Below, in pieces: positions 24,922 to 37,022 of a stretch of 64,000 bases of DNA (positions within the stretch are counted from its first letter, which is position 1; each line of letters starts with the position of its first letter). Origin of the DNA: Ricinus communis (lineage: Eukaryota > Streptophyta > Magnoliopsida > Malpighiales > Euphorbiaceae). The notes beneath the pieces were generated by a model that worked only from the letters and a program-made list of their open reading frames with translations, did not search any database and had not been told where the DNA came from. Both the position numbers and the translations under genes were made by a program. The stretch spans positions 33,342,342-33,406,341 of the forward strand of contig NC_063256.1 in the NCBI RefSeq assembly GCF_019578655.1, read 5' to 3'.

Positions 24922-26314
24922 TGAACGGGTTGTTGAAGCCCTTCAAAATAAATTACTGATTTTCCTAAACTAACTTGTAGAAATAGTGAAACCAGGTCGA
25001 ATCCCAAGGGAACCAATGTGGATAGCTTCTCAAAGTAAAATAAAAAGGGGGAATTTTGAATGTTTGAATCAAAATTATAAATAAGCAGAAAATAGTGAAG
25101 GCTGAATATTAAAGTAAATAAAAATCAATCTTAACAAATTTCCAATTCAAGAGTGCTAATTCCATCCAATTGTAATCATGATCATAGGCTAAAATATCAA
25201 TTCTTCTATTCAAATACTTAGTCTACTTATTCGAAAAAATCACAATAAGTGTAATTCTCCTAATATAATTTACTCGAACCCAACATCCAAATTAAAACTT
25301 ACCATTAGTCAACTGGGCACGATAGCGTTCCTTATCAACTTAATGATAGCATTAAGAATAATGGGAATGACTAAACCAATATTAATTAATTGAGATAACT
25401 GCAATTGAATTAACCTTGTTCCTTTATTTACATAGAGCCTATCATGCAAGCTATGTAATTCGAATAAGCCGTAATCACACACACATGAGCCAGCTCATTG
25501 CTACTTGTGTCAATCGTTCATGACAATTACGGATCACAAACTCAAAGTTTAGCAATAGAAAAATCAATTTCAAAGTTGAGTCGTCAGTTCAATCAATATC
25601 AATAATTCATAAATAATAAGAACAAGAAATAAAAAATACTTGAATTGAAGAAGAATTCTGTTAAGCAAAAAGCCTCACAAAATCACAATTGGAATTTATT
25701 CACTCTTGAATTAGAAACTAAAAACTTAGCCACTCATGATGGAGTAAGAAATCACAAGAATTGTAGAGTATAGAAGAGAATAATAATCCGAATGAATAAA
25801 AGTACTTCCAGCCGTCCTTATATAGGAGTAAAACCATAAACCCAAATAAAAGAATCCTTATAAAAAAGAAATAAGCTTCCTATTTAATCTTATCTCTATA
25901 AGGAAGGATAAGATAAAGAGTGATCTAAATAAATTAAAATCCTAAACACATGGAAGAAAGTTCTCTTAATCCAAAACTTTCAAAAATAAAGGAAATTAAC
26001 TAGAGATGGGTCCACCACAAATTAATCTCTGAAAATTTCGAAGCTCTTTTTCGCATCTTTCAGCAGCTCATGGGACGCAAGGCGTGGTCACGCCTTGTCG
26101 ACAGTGATCTTCTGTGAAGATTTCTGCATCTCCTCCAAAAGACTTGGTTTTTGACAAGTGATGACTTAAAACATGTCTTTAGGCTGAATTTTGCTCCATC
26201 CTTGATATTTCATTACCTAAGTCAGAATAAACAGAATTTCTATAATTAAGTACATTATTCAACCAAATCGTAAGGAAATTAAACACAATAAATATAACTA
26301 TTTGTGACCTATCA
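24922..26314 (-). mobile_element. Athila 3' LTR
   Basis: On the minus strand the LTR starts TGATAGGTCAC (26314) and ends CCCGTTCA (24922), about 1393 bp. It aligns throughout with the 5' LTR at 37023-38417 with few differences. It contains one copy of the palindrome AAGGCGTGGTCACGCCTT at 26079-26096, the same motif repeated in the array at 29320-29725. A promoter is expected here but I cannot place a TATA box with confidence. Confidence 0.9.
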
Positions 26315-26323
26315 AATTCCCCC
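26315..26323 (-). promoter_or_regulatory. Athila polypurine tract
   Basis: The minus strand reads GGGGGAATT directly before the LTR start TGATAGG, the expected position of the plus-strand primer for reverse transcription. Confidence 0.7.
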
Positions 26324-27758
26324 ACGCCTAATTTATGCGTGTCCTCAAGCATACCTCAATTCAACATACCAATTCTCCTTTTAACCTTCCTTTCATCTCT
26401 TTCAATCTCCTCAAATACCAAATAAATTAAACATACATTAATGTGCTGAATAATAATGACAATCAAGAGATTAACACTCATAGGATAAATTTTGTAAAAA
26501 GAACAGGTATCTCAATAATTCATCAATATCAAAGCAGAATATCAAGCAGCAAGACTTAACACCCTAACATGGTTTCACTCAATACTCTCAAAGTGTTTAG
26601 GGTGTTTTTGCTCTCAAGATCAAAACATAGCGCGTTATTAACATAAGCTTGTTAATGAATCAAGTCTCCACCACTTCTCATGAATTAGACGCAAAAATCA
26701 AAGGGACTTCGAGGGTTGTAACGGGGCTTAAGCAAGAGTGTGATAAAAGGAAGAGCTGAAATGTTTCATTATCAAGACAAAAAGATTAGATTTTTGCATG
26801 ATAACTTATGCCACATCCATGAAACATACTACAAACAATTTTGAAAGTTGATATTTATTCCCACATTTTATATGAGAACTTGTGAGGAATAACAATTTAA
26901 TTCAGTATATTTGATGAATACTTTTTTAATTCTCCTCTTCATGAAAGGAATAGATATCAACTTTCTTTTCCTCTTTTTCTTCCTTTTCTTTCCTCTTCTT
27001 TTTTTTTCTTTTTCTTTTTTTATTTATTTTGTCTCTTCTTTTTTTCATTTCATTTGTACCATGCAACACTTCACTTCTTATCTTGACAAGGGTAGAAAAA
27101 TAGAGGTAGCAAACAAAAGGTCTTGGGTAAAACAACATGTGTTAAAAAAATGGAAAATAGGCTCAAAGTGGCTAACTAAAAAGGAAATCAATAGGGTAAG
27201 TATTTTAAGAGTCTAAGAATAGGTTAATCCTAATTGTCATTTTCATATTAAAGCATCAATCCAAGAATGTGGCCTCAACATGCATTCAAAAGCAAGTTCT
27301 AGAATAATCTTACTAGTTTGATAACACTCATAAAAAACAATCAGAGCAAAATACAATGAACTGCTCTAAGGCTTAAAAGCTCACTTGAATGTTCACATTT
27401 GTATTAAGTCTTGTGCATTTTTCAATCAATAAACTAATGAGATACCTTCAGATAGTTTTAAAGAAACACTAATCATGCTTATCCCCTTTCATGCATTGAA
27501 TTTCAAACAAAAAATGTATTTCTAACTTGCATGGTATTCCAGGTTATCAAGGTTGCAAAAGAAAAAGTAGCACATATGAACTAAAGAATACCTAATTGTA
27601 AGCATAAAAAGATATTTTTAAAAAGAAATCATGTAATTATCCTCCCCCACACCTATACTATACATTGTCCTCGATGTATCAAAAAGAAAATGGCTCTCAA
27701 AATAAATGAAAAGAGATGTGGTACTCCCTTATTTTGTGAGCCACTTGGATGGAGTAGT
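26324..27758 (-). other. Athila 3' untranslated region
   Basis: This is the stretch between the accessory ORF and the polypurine tract. It has no conserved protein frame. The open frames at 26911-27216 (plus) and 26926-27138 (minus) lie over a T-rich tract (26950-27060) and are low-complexity artefacts. Confidence 0.6.
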
Positions 27759-29122
27759 CTATGGTGACGGTGGGCAAGGGGGTTGAACTCCCCAGTGTTT
27801 CATCAAGGCGTCTAAATTTCTCTCAATCTTCAAATTTTTTCGTTCCATCTTTTCCAATCGAGCTTCAAAATATGGTTCAATGGAATCCTCTAGATCACGA
27901 AGACTGCTCGTTGGGCAAGATCATTTCCTAGAACTTGGAGGATCGCCTTGACCGTGCGGAGAAGGCTTTTGAAAAGATTACACCTCATTATGCTCCACAA
28001 CACGTGCACCTACATCAAACAGGCGATGTCCAATGGTTTTATCTCACATGCAATATATAAGTTAGTATTATTGAGATCAAGCAATTGAAGGCGAACAACC
28101 AAATGAGTAATTAAAAAGCCTAAACATAAATGTTTTTTATGAGTGAGTACAAATTTGAATTGTGAAACCAACCAAAAACCCAAATTGATTGTGTTATCAT
28201 GCAACATGGACCAAATAAAATAAAGTTTAGCTTTTGTACATACATTTGCTGTGTCTTTTCTACCATAAAAGCTGAATGCTAAAAATCGTTGCATGTAAAC
28301 CCATTCAGGTTTATTAAGATACCCACCTTCAGAGTTGCTAGAATCGTAATGCATGGGGTCAGGAGACATAGTTTTTTAGAGTTTTGCCTAATCAAAATTA
28401 TCAACAAAATCTATGGCAGAGCTCTTGTATTGATTGGTTACAGAAAATTCAGTATCAATAAATCCTAGGGCTAAATTGAATTTAATGATGGATTGCTTAA
28501 ATTCATTACCTAGGAGTCGATATCGCACAACTCCAGGACTATCAAATGTGAAATTCTCTAGTGTTTCGAACTGAAAGATTGTGTAGAATTCTCTAATAAA
28601 TTCAACAAATGTGGGGTATCTAACAGTCACTAAGGTTTTCCACCATATACTAGCTATCATAGCATCAAAATCCTGTTTTATATCCAGTTTTTCAAGAGAA
28701 TGAGTGTCGACATACTTACCTGGATAAATCGCTCGCGTTCGTACATCGGTGTACCTATCCTTTCGGGCTTTGGTAGTGAATTTCAAAAATCTAGTCAATT
28801 CAGCTTCCGATGGTGGTAGTACAGCTTTCCCTTTCCCTAGGCGAGTTTACCTAAATGTGATTTTACCGTCGTCCCAAGCGGCTGCTGTTGTTTTTTCTGG
28901 ATGACCTGTTGCGTCTGCAGTGGGCAGGGCTGTGGTTTCATCGATGTCGGGCAAGACTGTCGCATTAGAATCTTGAGGTACTGTTGTCATTTTCGAAGGG
29001 GGATCTGCTTCGCTAGGTTTGGGTTGAGGTACCGCAGTCGCGTCGCCAGGATTGGAGGATGTCCCTTTACTTCGCCGTCGGGTGGAGGTTCTCTTTCGAG
29101 CGGTAGTCTTAAGGCGTACCAT
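27759..29122 (-). pseudogene. Athila accessory ORF downstream of pol (transposon-protein type domain)
   Basis: Three long open pieces (29122-28847, 28798-28388, 28369-28010) share one frame and are parted only by a few stops. A frameshift near 28040 then leads into a C-terminal piece ending at 27759. The N terminus is basic and Ser/Thr-rich (RKRTSTRRRSKGTSS). The core resembles the plant transposon-protein domain found beside many Athila pol genes. It contains YGRKDTANV and AKLYFIWSML, the latter similar to TKLFFFWSM in the SIRE-like accessory ORF at 54240-55600. The C-terminal piece looks like a coiled coil followed by Pro-rich residues. It has been called env-like in some elements; I see no signal peptide and do not support that here. 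Its function is unknown. Confidence 0.75.
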
Positions 29123-29319
29123 GATCGGTGGATGTTAGGTGTTTGGGCGGAGGAGGCAAAAGTGAATAGTGGCTACTGCTGCACAGAAAAACAAAGGGAA
29201 GCTATAGTGACTGTTGGAAACCTTCTCACTGTCTTTTTCTTTCTTTTTTTTTTTAAAATAAAAAATAAGAAAAATGGAAATGAAATGGAGAAGTTAAAAT
29301 CGTCAAGACAGAAGATTGT

Positions 29320-29725
29320 ATGAAGTAAGGCGTGGTCACGCCTTATAAGGAGCGAGTTTCTGTAAAAAAAAAAGAAATGAATGTCAAAACAAATAGAAGG
29401 TGTTGTGAAATAAGGCGTGGTCATGCTTTATAAGAAGCGAGCTTCTGTAAAAAAATGAAGTCAAAACAGAAGGCGTCTTGAAACAAGGCGTGGTCACGCC
29501 TTATAAGAAACGAGCTTCTGTAATCCTGAGGTGCAGTTTTTCAAAACAAAACAGAAGGTGTTTCGAAACAAGGCGTGGTCATGCCTTATAAGAAGCGAGC
29601 TTCTGTAAGAGTAACAACAGATTTTTTCTTTAAACAGAACAGAAGATGTTTGGGAATAAGGCGTGGTCACGCCCTATAAGAAATGAGCTTTTGTAACAAA
29701 TTCTGTTAACGTGGTCATGCCTTAT
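29320..29725. repeat. Array of six palindromes AAGGCGTG-GT-CACGCCTT
   Basis: Units start at 29327, 29412, 29485, 29570, 29658 and 29709, with spacings of 85, 73, 85, 88 and 51 bp. Each has 8-bp arms around GT, with one or two changes in some units. After each of the first five comes a conserved tail, roughly ATAAGAAGCGAGCTTCTGTA, itself partly palindromic (GAAGC-GA-GCTTC). The array lies between the end of pol and the accessory ORF. The same palindrome occurs once in each full LTR (26079-26096 and 38182-38199). Confidence 0.9.
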
Positions 29726-29869
29726 CCAGATTAGCCTCCTGCCAAAAAAAATTGAACTTCTTCATTAAAAAAATATTAGAAAATAAAATAAATTTAGTGA
29801 AAGAAAATAAAACATATGAATAAAATGAAGAAAGCATTTGGGTTGCCTCCTAATAGTGCAATTCGTTTA

Positions 29870-31096
29870 ATGTCGTTTTGCTCGACGGAGTGAGGAAACG
29901 TTTTAGTCATCCAGATAAGTGGGGTAATCCAAGAGAAAACTATTGAGACATGGGACAATTTTGCCCTCTTGGAAGATTTTCAATCTATGACAATTTACTT
30001 TGAAGATTTTGTTCAAATCCAAGCTTTTAATTTCCACTGCACCATAGGGGAACACATTAGTAACAACAAATGGACCGATCCATCAAGAACGAAACTTACC
30101 AGGCCTAAGGTTCAATCGAGAATTATATAACAATAATCTTTGACCAATCTTAAATTGTTTCCTAATAAGAATATTGTCGTGGAGTAATTTAGACTTCTTT
30201 TTGTAAATTCTCGAATTCTCAGAGGCATCTAATTGCAACTCCTTTAATTCTTGCAATTACAGTAGCCTTGACATTCCAACTTTATCTATGTTCATGTTGC
30301 ATTGCCGAACTGCCCAATAGGCCTTATGCTTAATTTCTACTGGTAAATGACATGCTTTTCCGAAGACTAACTGATAAGGGGACATTCCTATGGGAGTTTT
30401 CTAAGCTGTGAGGTATGCCTAAAGAGCATCATCTAAACGAAGGCTCCAATCCTTTCTTCCTAGATTCACAGTTTTTTCCAAGATGGATTTAACTTCTCTA
30501 TTGGAAACTTCGGCTTGTCCATTGGTTTAAGGATGACATGCGGTGGTTGTTCTATAATTTACTCCGTACTTCTTCATCAAAGCTGCAACCGATCTATTGC
30601 AAAAATGAGTTCCTTGGTCACTCGCGATTGCTCTTAGAATTCCAAACCTATTAAAGATGCTAGCCTTGATAAAACCTACAACAGCTTGAGAATCATCAGT
30701 TCTAGTGGCTTTAGCTTCCACCCATATTGATACATAATCTACAGCCAAAAGTATATATGAAAAACCACAAGAAGAGGGTAGAGGACCCATAGAATCGATT
30801 TCCTACACATCAAATATTTCACATATGAGAATCGGAACTTGAGGCATTTCATTCTTTCGAGTTAGTGCTCCTACTTTTTGACATCTCTCACAATTTTTGC
30901 AAAATTGATATGCATCTTTAAACAAAGTTTTCCAATATAAACCACAATCTAAGATTTTCCTAGCGGTCCGTCTAGGTCCAAAGTGTCCTCCATATACATA
31001 ATCATGGCTAAAGGCTAAAATAGATTAGAATACATTTTCAAGCACACATCTCCTAATCACTTGATCGGAACAAAATTTCCATAAGAAGGGCTCATC
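29870..31096 (-). pseudogene. Athila integrase, decayed
   Basis: The minus strand carries a decayed zinc-binding N terminus near 30900 (NCERCQK), followed by a core at 30790-30527. There EIDSMGP, WVEAKATRTDDS and ASDQGTHF give the first two Asp residues of the DDE triad. The C-terminal part (about 30470-29880) keeps conserved phrases such as [10 protein letters not shown] and LLLYNSRL. Stops interrupt it, for example where conserved Trp or Gln codons have become TAG. No active integrase can be made. Confidence 0.8.
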
Positions 31097-32769
31097 TTAA
31101 ACATAATACTTAGACTTACTCTTTATCTTTGCCTTCCTAGACTTACTAAGACATTGAGGTAGATTTCTTGTGACTAAGTAATTTACCATGTTTGCGTACC
31201 AAGAAATCATACTCTTGAGTTGGAACAAATATTCATCAGGAAAGTTGTCATTGAAAGGTAGGTCATCTTCTTCCCTTATCAACCTACTCAAATGGTCCGC
31301 AATAGAATTTTTCACTCCTTTTCTATCTTTGATGTTCAAGTTAAATTCTTGAAGAAGCAAAATCCACCGAATTAGCCTTGGTTTTTATTCTTTCTTTGCT
31401 AAAATATACTACAAAGCTGCACGATCAAAATACATAATAACTTTAGAACCAAGAACATAAGATCAAGATTTACCCAAAGCAAAGACAATTGATAAAAGCT
31501 CCTTTTCTGTCGTGGAGTAATTACATTGTGCGGAATTTAATGTCCTGGAAGCATAATAGATGACATGACTTTTCTTCTCAATCCGCTGCCCTAGAACTGC
31601 TCCCACTGCATAATTGCTTGCATCGCACATGATTTCAAAAGGTAAATCCCATCTAGGTGGTTGAATAATAGATGTGCTTGTCAACAAATCTTTAAGTTTT
31701 ATAAATGCCTCTCTGCATTCTTTCTCAAACTCGAGTTGAACTTCTTTTTGCAGTAAATTTGTCAATGGCAAAGCGATCTTGGAGAAATCCTTGATAAATC
31801 TGTAATAAAATCCTGCATGTCCTAGAAAAGAACGCACTTCCCTAACATTGGTAGGGTATGGTAAGTTTGCAATTATGTCTTCTTTTACCTTATCAACCTC
31901 TACACCCTTGGAGGAGACCACATACCTTAATACAATGCCTTTGGTGACCATAAAATGACACATCTCATAATTTAAAACCAAGTTTGTCTCTATATATCTC
32001 CTTAAAACTTTGGTTAAATTATCTAAGCATTCATCAAATGAATCCCCATAGACAGTAAAGTCATCCATAAATACTTCAATGCATTTCTCAATATATTCAG
32101 AAAAAATACTCATCATGCATCTTTGAAACGTACATAGAGCATTATAGAGGCCAAAAGGCATTCGCCTATAAGTATAGGTTCCGAAAGGATAAATGAATGT
32201 TGTTTTTTCTTGATCTTCCTATGCAATAGGAATTTGATAGAATCCTGAAAAGCCATCAAGAAAACAGAAGAAAGATTTGCCCGCTAATCGTTCTAATATT
32301 TTGTCAATGAAAGGTAGAAAAAATGATCTTTTATAGTTACTTGATTAAGCTTCCTAAAATCTATACACATTCTCTAACCATTTTGCACATGCATTGGTAC
32401 AAGTTCATTGTTCAAATTCCTTACCGCAGTCATTCCAGTTTTCTTGGGGACAACATGAATCGGACTTACCCATTTGCTGTCTGAGATTGGGTAGATTATA
32501 CTTACATCTAACAGCTTGAGTATCTCTTTCATGACAACTTCTTTCATGGCTGGGTTCAGTCTCCTTTGTGGTTCCCTTGATGGTTTAGCATCATCCTCTA
32601 GCAAAATCCTGTGTATACAAATTGATGGACTAATGCCTTTTATGTCAGCCAACGTCCAACCAATTACAACCTTGTATTCCTTCAAAGCTTTAATCAATCT
32701 TCCTTCTTGTTTTATTGTTAGCCCTTTTGAGATGATAACATGCAATGTTTTCTTATAACCTAAATACAC
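31097..32769 (-). pseudogene. Athila reverse transcriptase and RNase H, decayed
   Basis: The first block (32769-32374) has KWVSPIHVVPKK and the second (32161-31463) has MPFGLYNA and FMDDFTVYG, the latter containing the two catalytic Asp residues of reverse transcriptase. It continues with SFLGHAGFYYRFI. RNase H follows with CDASNYAVGAVLGQ and STTEKELLSIVFA, and ends near 31097 with [15 protein letters not shown]. Frameshifts and stops separate the blocks (for example between 32374 and 32161), so it is inactive. The similarity is to Athila-type Ty3/gypsy pol. Confidence 0.85.
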
Positions 32770-33246
32770 GTATTTTAGGTGATCTGGTAAAGCTTTCAGC
32801 TATAGTTTTGGTGCCTGCACAATTGAAGGTAACATCTTGTCATTAGTATTAGAGATTTCAGCATTAAGATTTGTGGGTTCAGATATTGTTGCTGAAAATA
32901 ATTCTTCTATATCAATCTCATAATCATTTCCTTCAAAATTAGATTTTTCATCTAATTCTTGCTCATCACCAACACTTTCTTCTGCAAAAACTTCCTGCAT
33001 AATTGGATCAATTAAATTAATATGGCAAAGAGAATGTACATCATTAGGGTATTAAATTACATCGAAAATATTAAATTTAACAATCTCTCCATCAAATTCT
33101 ACGGAGAGAGTACCCTCATCTACATTAATCTTTGTTTTAATAGTTTTCATGAATGGTCGTCTTAACAAAATTGAGGCTGATTTTGATGAGGAATTGCCAT
33201 CTATTTTCAAAATGTAAAAGTCGACAGAAAATATGAGCTCATTAAC

Positions 33247-33975
33247 CTACACCAAAACATCTTCAACTACCCCAAAGGGATGAATGAAAGAACAATAAGC
33301 TAATTGAATCACTAAACCAGTTTTTTGCAAGTCATTTAGTTTTAAATCTTGATAAATAGAAAATGGCATGACATTAATGGAAGCTCCCAAATCTAACATG
33401 GCACACTCAATTTTCGTATTACTAATAACACAAGGTAATGAAAATATACCTGGATCTTTGCATTTTTCTGGCATATTCTTTTGCAAGATTTCCGACATAT
33501 TCTTACTTACCACTACTTTCTCCTTTTCCTTCATTCTTCTTTTGTTGGTGCACAATTCCTTCAAGAACTTTGCATATTTAGGAATTTTTTTTTGATAGCA
33601 TCCAATAGTGGGATATTTATCTCCACCTTTCTAAATGTATCCAAGATCTCCTTTTCTTATTGGGATATTTATCTCCACCTTTCTAAATGTATCCAAGATC
33701 TCCTTTTCTTGCTCATCTTCTTTTGGTTTTGCTAATCTGCTAAGAAAATGAGGTAATGGAGTGTGAGATGAAAGAGATAGGAGAGGATCAAATTTTACCC
33801 TACGTGATGCATTGAAAGAAGCTTCTTCTTCATTTTCCTTGCTAAGTTCACTTTCCTTAAGTGGAATCGAGCCTGAAAGAATCTCCTTTCCACTTCTTAG
33901 AGAAATTGTACTAACGTTCTCCTTTGGATTTATTTCTGGTTTCGAAGGTAGTTTTCTAGAATTTTGGGCTTCCAA
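33247..33975 (-). pseudogene. Athila protease and gag-protease linker, frameshifted
   Basis: The piece 33564-33247 contains AMLDLGASINVMPFSIYQ, the aspartic protease active site in its Athila form (DLGAS). The piece 33975-33631 is the Lys/Glu-rich linker with TISLRSGKE. A 52-bp tandem duplication at 33609-33712 breaks the frame between the two. Between 33240 and 32770 another decayed linker joins to reverse transcriptase (33000-32800 is acidic). Confidence 0.8.
33609..33712. repeat. 52-bp tandem duplication inside the protease region
   Basis: TGGGATATTTATCTCCACC starts at 33609 and again at 33661 and the two 52-bp units are nearly identical. Since 52 is not a multiple of three, the second unit shifts the gag-pol frame. 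Confidence 0.9.
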
Positions 33976-35086
33976 TTTACTAACTGACGGTAGCCAATTG
34001 AGTTATTTGATTGCCTAAATTCTGAATGCTTGACCTTATTTTCTATTGAAATTGAAGATTATTGTTAGTAAGATTTTTAACAATATCTTCCAAGGACATA
34101 CCTGAATTTGAAGCTTGAGGTTGTCTATTGAAATTCTAGGAAGGATACTTTTATTGCCCTCCTTGGTTTCCATAGCTTAAATTCGGGTGATCTCTCCATC
34201 CAGGATTATAATGATTGAAAAAAGGGTCATACTTCCTTTAAGGTTGACCAGTAAATCCGCCTAGAGCATTAGCCTCTTGTATCAAGTCTTGTTGCAATGT
34301 TTGGCACATATCGGTAGGATGTCCTTGGACCGAACATATTCCATAAACTTTTTCCATTATACCTACAGCCCTTTGATGAACCAAAGTAGTTAAATCAGAA
34401 ATTTGATTTTTAAGATTTTTAGTGCCTACCTCATTAACTCGCCTTGTAGCTCCATCAACCCTTGTACTAAATTGCTGAGAATTCTCAGCCATGTTTGAAA
34501 TCAATTGCTTAGCTTCTTCAGGTGTCTTGTATACTAAAGCTCCACCACTTGTTGCATCAATCATACTCCTATCCATTGGCAATAATCCTTTATAGAAGTA
34601 TTGGATTAGGAGTTGCGGAGAGATTTGATGATGTGGGCATTTAGCACACAATTACTTGAACCTTTCCCAATACTCATACAATGTTTCTCCAGTGAACTGT
34701 GTTATGCCACAAATTTCTTTTCTGATGTTGGCAGCTCTTGTTGCAGGGAAGAACTTGTCTAAGAACAATGTTTTCATCTCATTCCATATTGTTATTAAAC
34801 CAGAGGGTAGATAATAGAGCCAATCTTTTGCTTTATCCTTCAAAGAAAAGGGAAAAGCTCTAAGATTTATTTGCTCTTCTGTCACACCATGTAGCTTCAT
34901 TCCGGAGCATACAATCTAGAATTCTTTCAAATATTTATGAGGATCTTCACCTGCACATCCACGAAAAGAAGGGAGTACGTGAATTAAATCGGATTTTAAT
35001 TCGAAATCAACTACAATATTGGGAAATGTAATGTATAAAGGTTGTTGATTTAAATCTAGTGCAGCTAGCTCTTTAAGAGTTCTGTT

Positions 35087-36781
35087 TAGGGGTGAGTACG
35101 GATCGGTCCAGTTCAGTTATTTATAAATCACCAGTACCATACCAAACCTCGGTTATTTTAAAATTGAAGGTACCAGTACTGTACCAAACATAAAAGGATC
35201 CAATACCGTATTGTACCAATTTTACGGTTCAATACAGTTCGGTTCGGTGCTATTTTCGGTTCTAAAAAATTTAAAAAATACAACTTTAATCAAATACATT
35301 TAGAGAAAATATGATTACCAACCTAAAAAAAGTAGCATGAAAATCTGAATTAAAATTACAATCACATTCTTGAACAACCTGTTTCGCAATTCAGTCACTT
35401 GCAAATACAATAATTCATTCAATATTCAAATACAAATCATTAAAATATATATTACTGCTAGCATAAAAATATTTTACAGATAACAATCATTAAAATAAAT
35501 AAATTTACAAACTTTATGTAGCACTAAAATAAATGTCCAAAATTAGCAAAGGAATGTTATTACCTCCCCTCAAAATTAGCACTCCACATTTATTCTTGGC
35601 ATAAGAGACTCACCAATCTCAAGATCTTGAATAATTTCTACAATAAAAGTAAAAAATTACGTCAATAAGACTTAACAGCATCAACAATAAACAAATATAT
35701 GTAAGAAGTAAAAAAATGTTATCTGACTCTATGCTTTCAATATCCTCTATTGATTCTTCTAGTTGGATAGGTTTATTTGAACTTCTAAGCCAATCTTGAC
35801 AACAAATGAGGACCTCCGCTGTTGTAGGAAGTAAAGAACTTCTATATTGTTAAAAGATGTTTTGACAATTTTTTTCTCAAGTTTTGTTTGATCATTTTCA
35901 AAAAAAAAATTAAATTTATAAATATAATTTAATATATTTTTTATATTTTAATATTAATTTATAATATTTTAAAAGTTAATAAATTAATTATTTCTCAATA
36001 TTTAATTTTTTAAGTTTTATTAGTATAATAATATAAAAATTATTTTTATAATATTTATTTCTTAATTTTAATATTTATATAAATTAATACTTTTAGTATA
36101 ATTAATATTATTATTCTTAAAATAAAAATATTATATAATTAAAAATTAATTTATTAATAAATATAGTGTAAATAATATTATATTTATATAATAATATCTT
36201 TTTATAAATCTTACTAATTTATATAACTTTTTATTAAATTAAGTAATTTTTTAATTAACTTGTCAAAGATTTCTAGATAGTAAATAAATTTTAAATCTAG
36301 TATTATAGTATGTATACTAGATTACTAGTATCAATATACTATGTGACATATTAATATATAACTTATATTTTTTATAGAGTATAAAGTATATTATAATATT
36401 ATAGTTATTTTTAATATGTATTATTTTTTGTATTTCGATAGCAATTGCTTGAATTATATAAATGATAAATATAAAATAATTTTTATAGAGTATATGTATT
36501 ATTTTTTTAATATATGTATTATTTATATAATATAAATAATTATTTATAAATATATGTAAAAAATTCGGTTCTACAGTTTGGTCCGGATCAGTACAAGACG
36601 GATCGGTTCTGGTACGGTTACGGTACAGTTTTTACTAAAGAACTAGTACCATACCGTAATAGTAAAAAATTTCGGATCGGTTCAATTCGGTTATAAAAAC
36701 TTTCGATTTTTTCGGTTCTAGTACTTTTCGGTACGGTTATTCGGTTCGGGCGGGAATCACCGAGATCCATGCTCAGCCCTA
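35087..36781 (-). mobile_element. hAT DNA transposon inserted in Athila gag
   Basis: The 8-bp direct repeat GTTCTGTT flanks the element at 35079-35086 and 36782-36789. The ends are imperfect inverted repeats: TAGGGGTGAGTACGGATCGG on the left and, reverse-complemented, TAGGGCTGAGCATGGATCTC on the right. These are hAT hallmarks. Subterminal GGTTCGGT-like repeats are dense near both ends. At 1695 bp it is too short for an intact transposase but keeps a fragment of the transposase C terminus at 35700-35840. A partial second copy lies at 24139-24692. Confidence 0.9.
35700..35840 (-). pseudogene. hAT transposase C-terminal (dimerisation domain) fragment
   Basis: On the minus strand the reading SSLLPTTAEVLICCQDWLRS continues with SSNKPIQLEESIEDIE. 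This is the conserved end of the hAT dimerisation domain, where plant hAT transposases have a similar EALICTQNW-type segment. An open stretch of about 40 codons remains; the upstream catalytic RNase H-like domain is absent. Confidence 0.75.
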
Positions 36782-37000
36782 GTTCTGTTTGCCATGTTTT
36801 CTGTAAGTTCTTGAAAAATAGATGTGCCACCAATAGCCAAATCAATTTCCAACTCCTCTATGAGACAACTTTTTCTTTTTCTTGTCTCCTTTGTTAATTG
36901 ACGCACTGTCTTCTCAATTTTAGGATTAAAATGCAAATTAATGTCTTGAGAAGAACGAGTCATAAACAAACAAATTAATCAATGAGAAACTAAAATAGGC

Positions 37001-37018
37001 TCCCCTTCAACGGCGCCA
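37001..37018 (-). promoter_or_regulatory. Athila primer-binding site
   Basis: The minus strand reads TGGCGCCGTTGAAGGGGA four bases after the LTR end. It is close to the usual Athila primer site, thought to pair with the 3' end of tRNA-Asp, and differs at the two bases after GTTG. Confidence 0.8.
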
Positions 37019-37022
37019 AATT

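Larger units (their letters stand above)
34238..36969 (-). pseudogene. Athila gag, interrupted by a hAT element
   Basis: Gag starts near 36969-36963, just inside the primer site, with MTRSSQDINLHFNPKIEK. It is broken at 36782 by the hAT element and resumes at 35086. The capsid part (34900-34652) has AFPFSLKDKAKDWLYYLP and the retrotrans_gag pattern up to TLYEYWERFK. A CAA codon has become TAA at the boundary with the next block (34651-34238). The zinc knuckle is degraded: GICSVQGHPTDMC remains but the first Cys is Tyr. Gag packages the element RNA in working relatives. Confidence 0.85.

Noticed and set aside
26911..27216. Phe-rich 101-codon frame (plus) and its Lys-rich shadow (minus)
   Set aside because: Low-complexity translation of a T-rich tract in the Athila 3' region.
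29320..29725. CRISPR array
   Set aside because: Regular palindromic repeats, but units vary, spacers are conserved rather than unique, and the context is a plant retrotransposon.
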